Source: Solirubrobacteraceae bacterium (lineage in GTDB: Bacteria; Actinomycetota; Thermoleophilia; Solirubrobacterales; Solirubrobacteraceae). Taken from it: a DNA stretch of 7,538 nt. Location: assembly GCA_030038955.1 (NCBI GenBank), contig JASHQV010000049.1, positions 1-7,538 of the forward strand, read 5' to 3'. This document shows, in pieces, positions 5,909 through 7,538 of this stretch. A model generated the notes under the pieces. That model was not told where the DNA came from and searched no databases. It worked only from the letters and a program-made list of their open reading frames with translations. The position numbers and the translations under genes are program-made. Numbering within the stretch: position 1 is the first letter of the stretch; each line of letters begins with the position of its first letter.

Positions 5909-6703
5909 CTCCTCCAGCAACGTGATCAGGTCGTCGAATATCTGAGGATGTGCTGCGACCACCGCTGGACCCTGGCCGTGGGGAGCCGGGAGCTCCGCCG
6001 CCTGGGCGCCCGCTGCGCGCGCGATCAGCAGGCCCGCTGCGTAGTCCCAAGGCGCGAGGTCAAGCTCGAAATAGGCGTCGATATGCCCAGCCGCGAGGCG
6101 GCAGAGGTCGAGTGCAGCCGAGCCGCTGCGGCGGATGTCAGCGACCCGCGGGAGGATCACCGCCATCGCCCGTCCCTGTGCTTGGCGTTGCCCGGCGTCA
6201 TAGGAGAAGCCGGTTGCGACAATCGCCTCACCGAGGCTCGGAGGTGGCCGGTCGATTGAGATGGCCTGGCCATCGCACTGCGCTGAACCTCCCTTGATGC
6301 CATCGTAGATGAGGCCACGAATCGAGTCACCCACGGCGCCGACGACGGCAGCGCCGTTGACCTCCGCCGCGATCGAACAACCGAATGAGGGGTACCCGCG
6401 AATGAAGTTGGTGGTGCCATCGAGCGGATCAACAATCCAGCGGACGCCAGTCGTGCCCTCGATGCTGACCGTCTCCTCGGAGAGGATCGCGTCGTGCGGC
6501 CGCGCATGTGCGAGCGCGTCGATGATCGTTGCCTCTGCGGTCCAGTCGGTATCGGTGACGAAATCGGTGGCGCTCGACTTCGTTGACACCCCGTAGCTTG
6601 GGTCGCTCAGGCGAGCGCGGTGAATGACAGTGACACTGCTGACAGCGACGCGCGCGAGCTCCAGCAGCTCGGAGAGGTCGCTGTGCTGTGTCGGCCCGCT
6701 CAC
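5888..6703 (-). CDS. Inositol-monophosphatase-family phosphatase
   Basis: A 271-residue protein of normal family length. The Mg-dependent active site is complete: Lys42 in a TKSSATDFVTDTD segment (41-53), Glu76 and Glu77 (ILSEE), Asp92 and Asp95 in WIVDPLDGTTNF (89-100), and Asp220 in APWDYAAG (217-224). Such enzymes remove phosphate from inositol monophosphates, histidinol phosphate, fructose-1,6-bisphosphate or other sugar phosphates. The substrate is not clear here. The start is GTG at 6701-6703, overlapping the stop of the upstream epimerase gene by 4 nt (GTGA), so the two are almost surely co-translated. That link suggests dephosphorylation of a sugar or polyol phosphate, rather than general inositol metabolism. 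It converges on the dehydrogenase gene with a 38-bp gap. Confidence 0.93.
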   Translation of the reverse strand: MSGPTQHSDLSELLELARVAVSSVTVIHRARLSDPSYGVSTKSSATDFVTDTDWTAEATIIDALAHARPHDAILSEETVSIEGTTGVRWIVDPLDGTTNFIRGYPSFGCSIAAEVNGAAVVGAVGDSIRGLIYDGIKGGSAQCDGQAISIDRPPPSLGEAIVATGFSYDAGQRQAQGRAMAVILPRVADIRRSGSAALDLCRLAAGHIDAYFELDLAPWDYAAGLLIARAAGAQAAELPAPHGQGPAVVAAHPQIFDDLITLLEEAGALSG

Positions 6704-7538
6704 AGCATGCCGAGCGCTGCCTGCCAGTGGCGGACAGAGGCCCGTAGCTCCTCGAGCACCAGCTCATCATCCTGCTCGAACGGCGGGATGATCTCGAACA
6801 GCATCGTCACCGTCCGGTCGCCGGCTTCGGCGAGCGCCTCGAGCACGCGACCAGCGTCGATCCGGCCGGTCGCATTGTGCTCCTCGGTAAACGGCCAATG
6901 ATGGTCGCCGTCCGCGTCACTCTGCTGCAGGTGGATGACGCCGACGCTACTGGCGTAGCGCTCGAGCCATGCGTAGGGATCGTGATCCCGGGCAGTGCCT
7001 CCAGGCGCGCACTGGTGGCCGAGATCCAGGCAGAGCTGGACGGGGACGTGTTCGGCGTCGCCTGCTGTGAGCAGGGCGTCGATCTCCTCCATTGTCGAAG
7101 GCTCGCGCTCACACGCCATCGCCTCCACGTAGAAGCCGGTCAGCCCTTGTAAGCTGGCATGGGCGGCCAGGCGGTTCAATGCGTGCTGCAGCCGGGTCCA
7201 TCCGGCGCGACGGCGCTCCGCTTCGCGCCAGTCTCGCACGGCGAACGCGCCGACGTGACCACCGGTGACGGGCGCCCCAACCGCCGCGGTGAACTCGATC
7301 GCGCCCCTGAACCAGTCTTCCCAGTGGTGGCGGACAGCGTCACGTGGGTCCAGCAACATGTTGGCGGAGTAGGCACCAAGGCCGGTGAACGTCGAGTCGA
7401 TCACGAGCCCGTGGCGCGTGCAGCTGGCTCGGATCGCATCCGCTTGTGAGCGCACGACGTCGTTTGCGTCGGTGATGTCGACTTGGTCGAACGAGACCTG
7501 GATGACGTCCAGGCCGAGATCGTCGGCGACTATCTGGG
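6700..7538 (-). CDS. AP-endonuclease-2-type TIM-barrel sugar (phosphate) epimerase/isomerase, 5' end outside window
   Basis: The frame is open from the right edge to the TGA at 6700-6702, giving 278 visible residues. A GTG at 7453-7455 is an internal valine codon, because the 27 residues upstream of it (QIVADDLGLDVIQVSFDQVD and on) continue the barrel's first strand and helix without a break. Only a short N-terminal piece is probably missing. The four metal ligands typical of the D-tagatose 3-epimerase/hydroxypyruvate isomerase superfamily are visible: Glu138 (YVEAMACERE), Asp171 (LCLDLGHQ), His202 (GVIHLQQSD) and Glu248 (MLFEIIPP), counted from the first visible residue. The Glu-to-Asp spacing of 33 matches the family. 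Members epimerise or isomerise free or phosphorylated ketoses using Mn or Mg. It is co-translated with the phosphatase gene and faces the aldolase-kinase-dehydrogenase operon, which suggests a shared pathway. Confidence 0.88.
   Translation of the reverse strand, partial: QIVADDLGLDVIQVSFDQVDITDANDVVRSQADAIRASCTRHGLVIDSTFTGLGAYSANMLLDPRDAVRHHWEDWFRGAIEFTAAVGAPVTGGHVGAFAVRDWREAERRRAGWTRLQHALNRLAAHASLQGLTGFYVEAMACEREPSTMEEIDALLTAGDAEHVPVQLCLDLGHQCAPGGTARDHDPYAWLERYASSVGVIHLQQSDADGDHHWPFTEEHNATGRIDAGRVLEALAEAGDRTVTMLFEIIPPFEQDDELVLEELRASVRHWQAALGML

Noticed and set aside
6700..7455. Treating the GTG at 7453-7455 as the start of the epimerase gene
   Set aside because: The frame stays open to the window edge and the upstream residues fit the family's first barrel strand and helix, so the gene is cut by the window instead.

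Overview
This is a high-GC window whose codon use, GTG starts and gene families suggest an actinobacterium, possibly of the Thermoleophilia/Solirubrobacterales type. That placement is an inference from style, not from a marker gene. No rRNA, tRNA, CRISPR array or clear insertion sequence is visible.

Left part (1-2373): the window opens in the C-terminal tail of a protein that is probably an ABC-transporter ATPase. A second, complete ABC ATPase (188-808) overlaps it by 4 nt. This second ATPase lacks the Walker A lysine (Gln44) and the switch histidine (Ser191) but keeps the LSGGQ signature and the catalytic glutamate, so it looks like the degenerate half of an asymmetric pair. Convergent to it, and overlapping it by 14 bp, is an MpaB/DUF2236-family putative heme oxygenase (795-1766, minus). 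Divergent from that gene is a small secreted protein with four cysteines (1861-2373), of unknown function.

Middle (2374-2903): about 500 bp hold no convincing gene. They end in a compact control region: a 23-bp palindrome with perfect 11-bp arms lying just upstream of a TATAGT -10 box. This looks like a repressor operator for the genes that follow.

Right part (2904-7538): a plus-strand operon encodes a class II (zinc) aldolase-family protein, an FGGY carbohydrate kinase and a short-chain dehydrogenase. It converges on a minus-strand operon encoding an AP-endonuclease-type TIM-barrel sugar epimerase/isomerase (5' end outside the window) and an inositol-monophosphatase-family phosphatase. A strong hairpin sits at the junction. 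Together the genes look like a catabolic module for a polyol or rare sugar: the dehydrogenase and epimerase would interconvert polyol and ketoses, the kinase would phosphorylate, and the aldolase-fold enzyme would cleave or decarboxylate. The phosphatase role is open. The substrate cannot be read from the sequence. The aldolase keeps its zinc and catalytic residues but has lost the usual phosphate-binding residues, so the module may not be a standard fucose or ribulose pathway.
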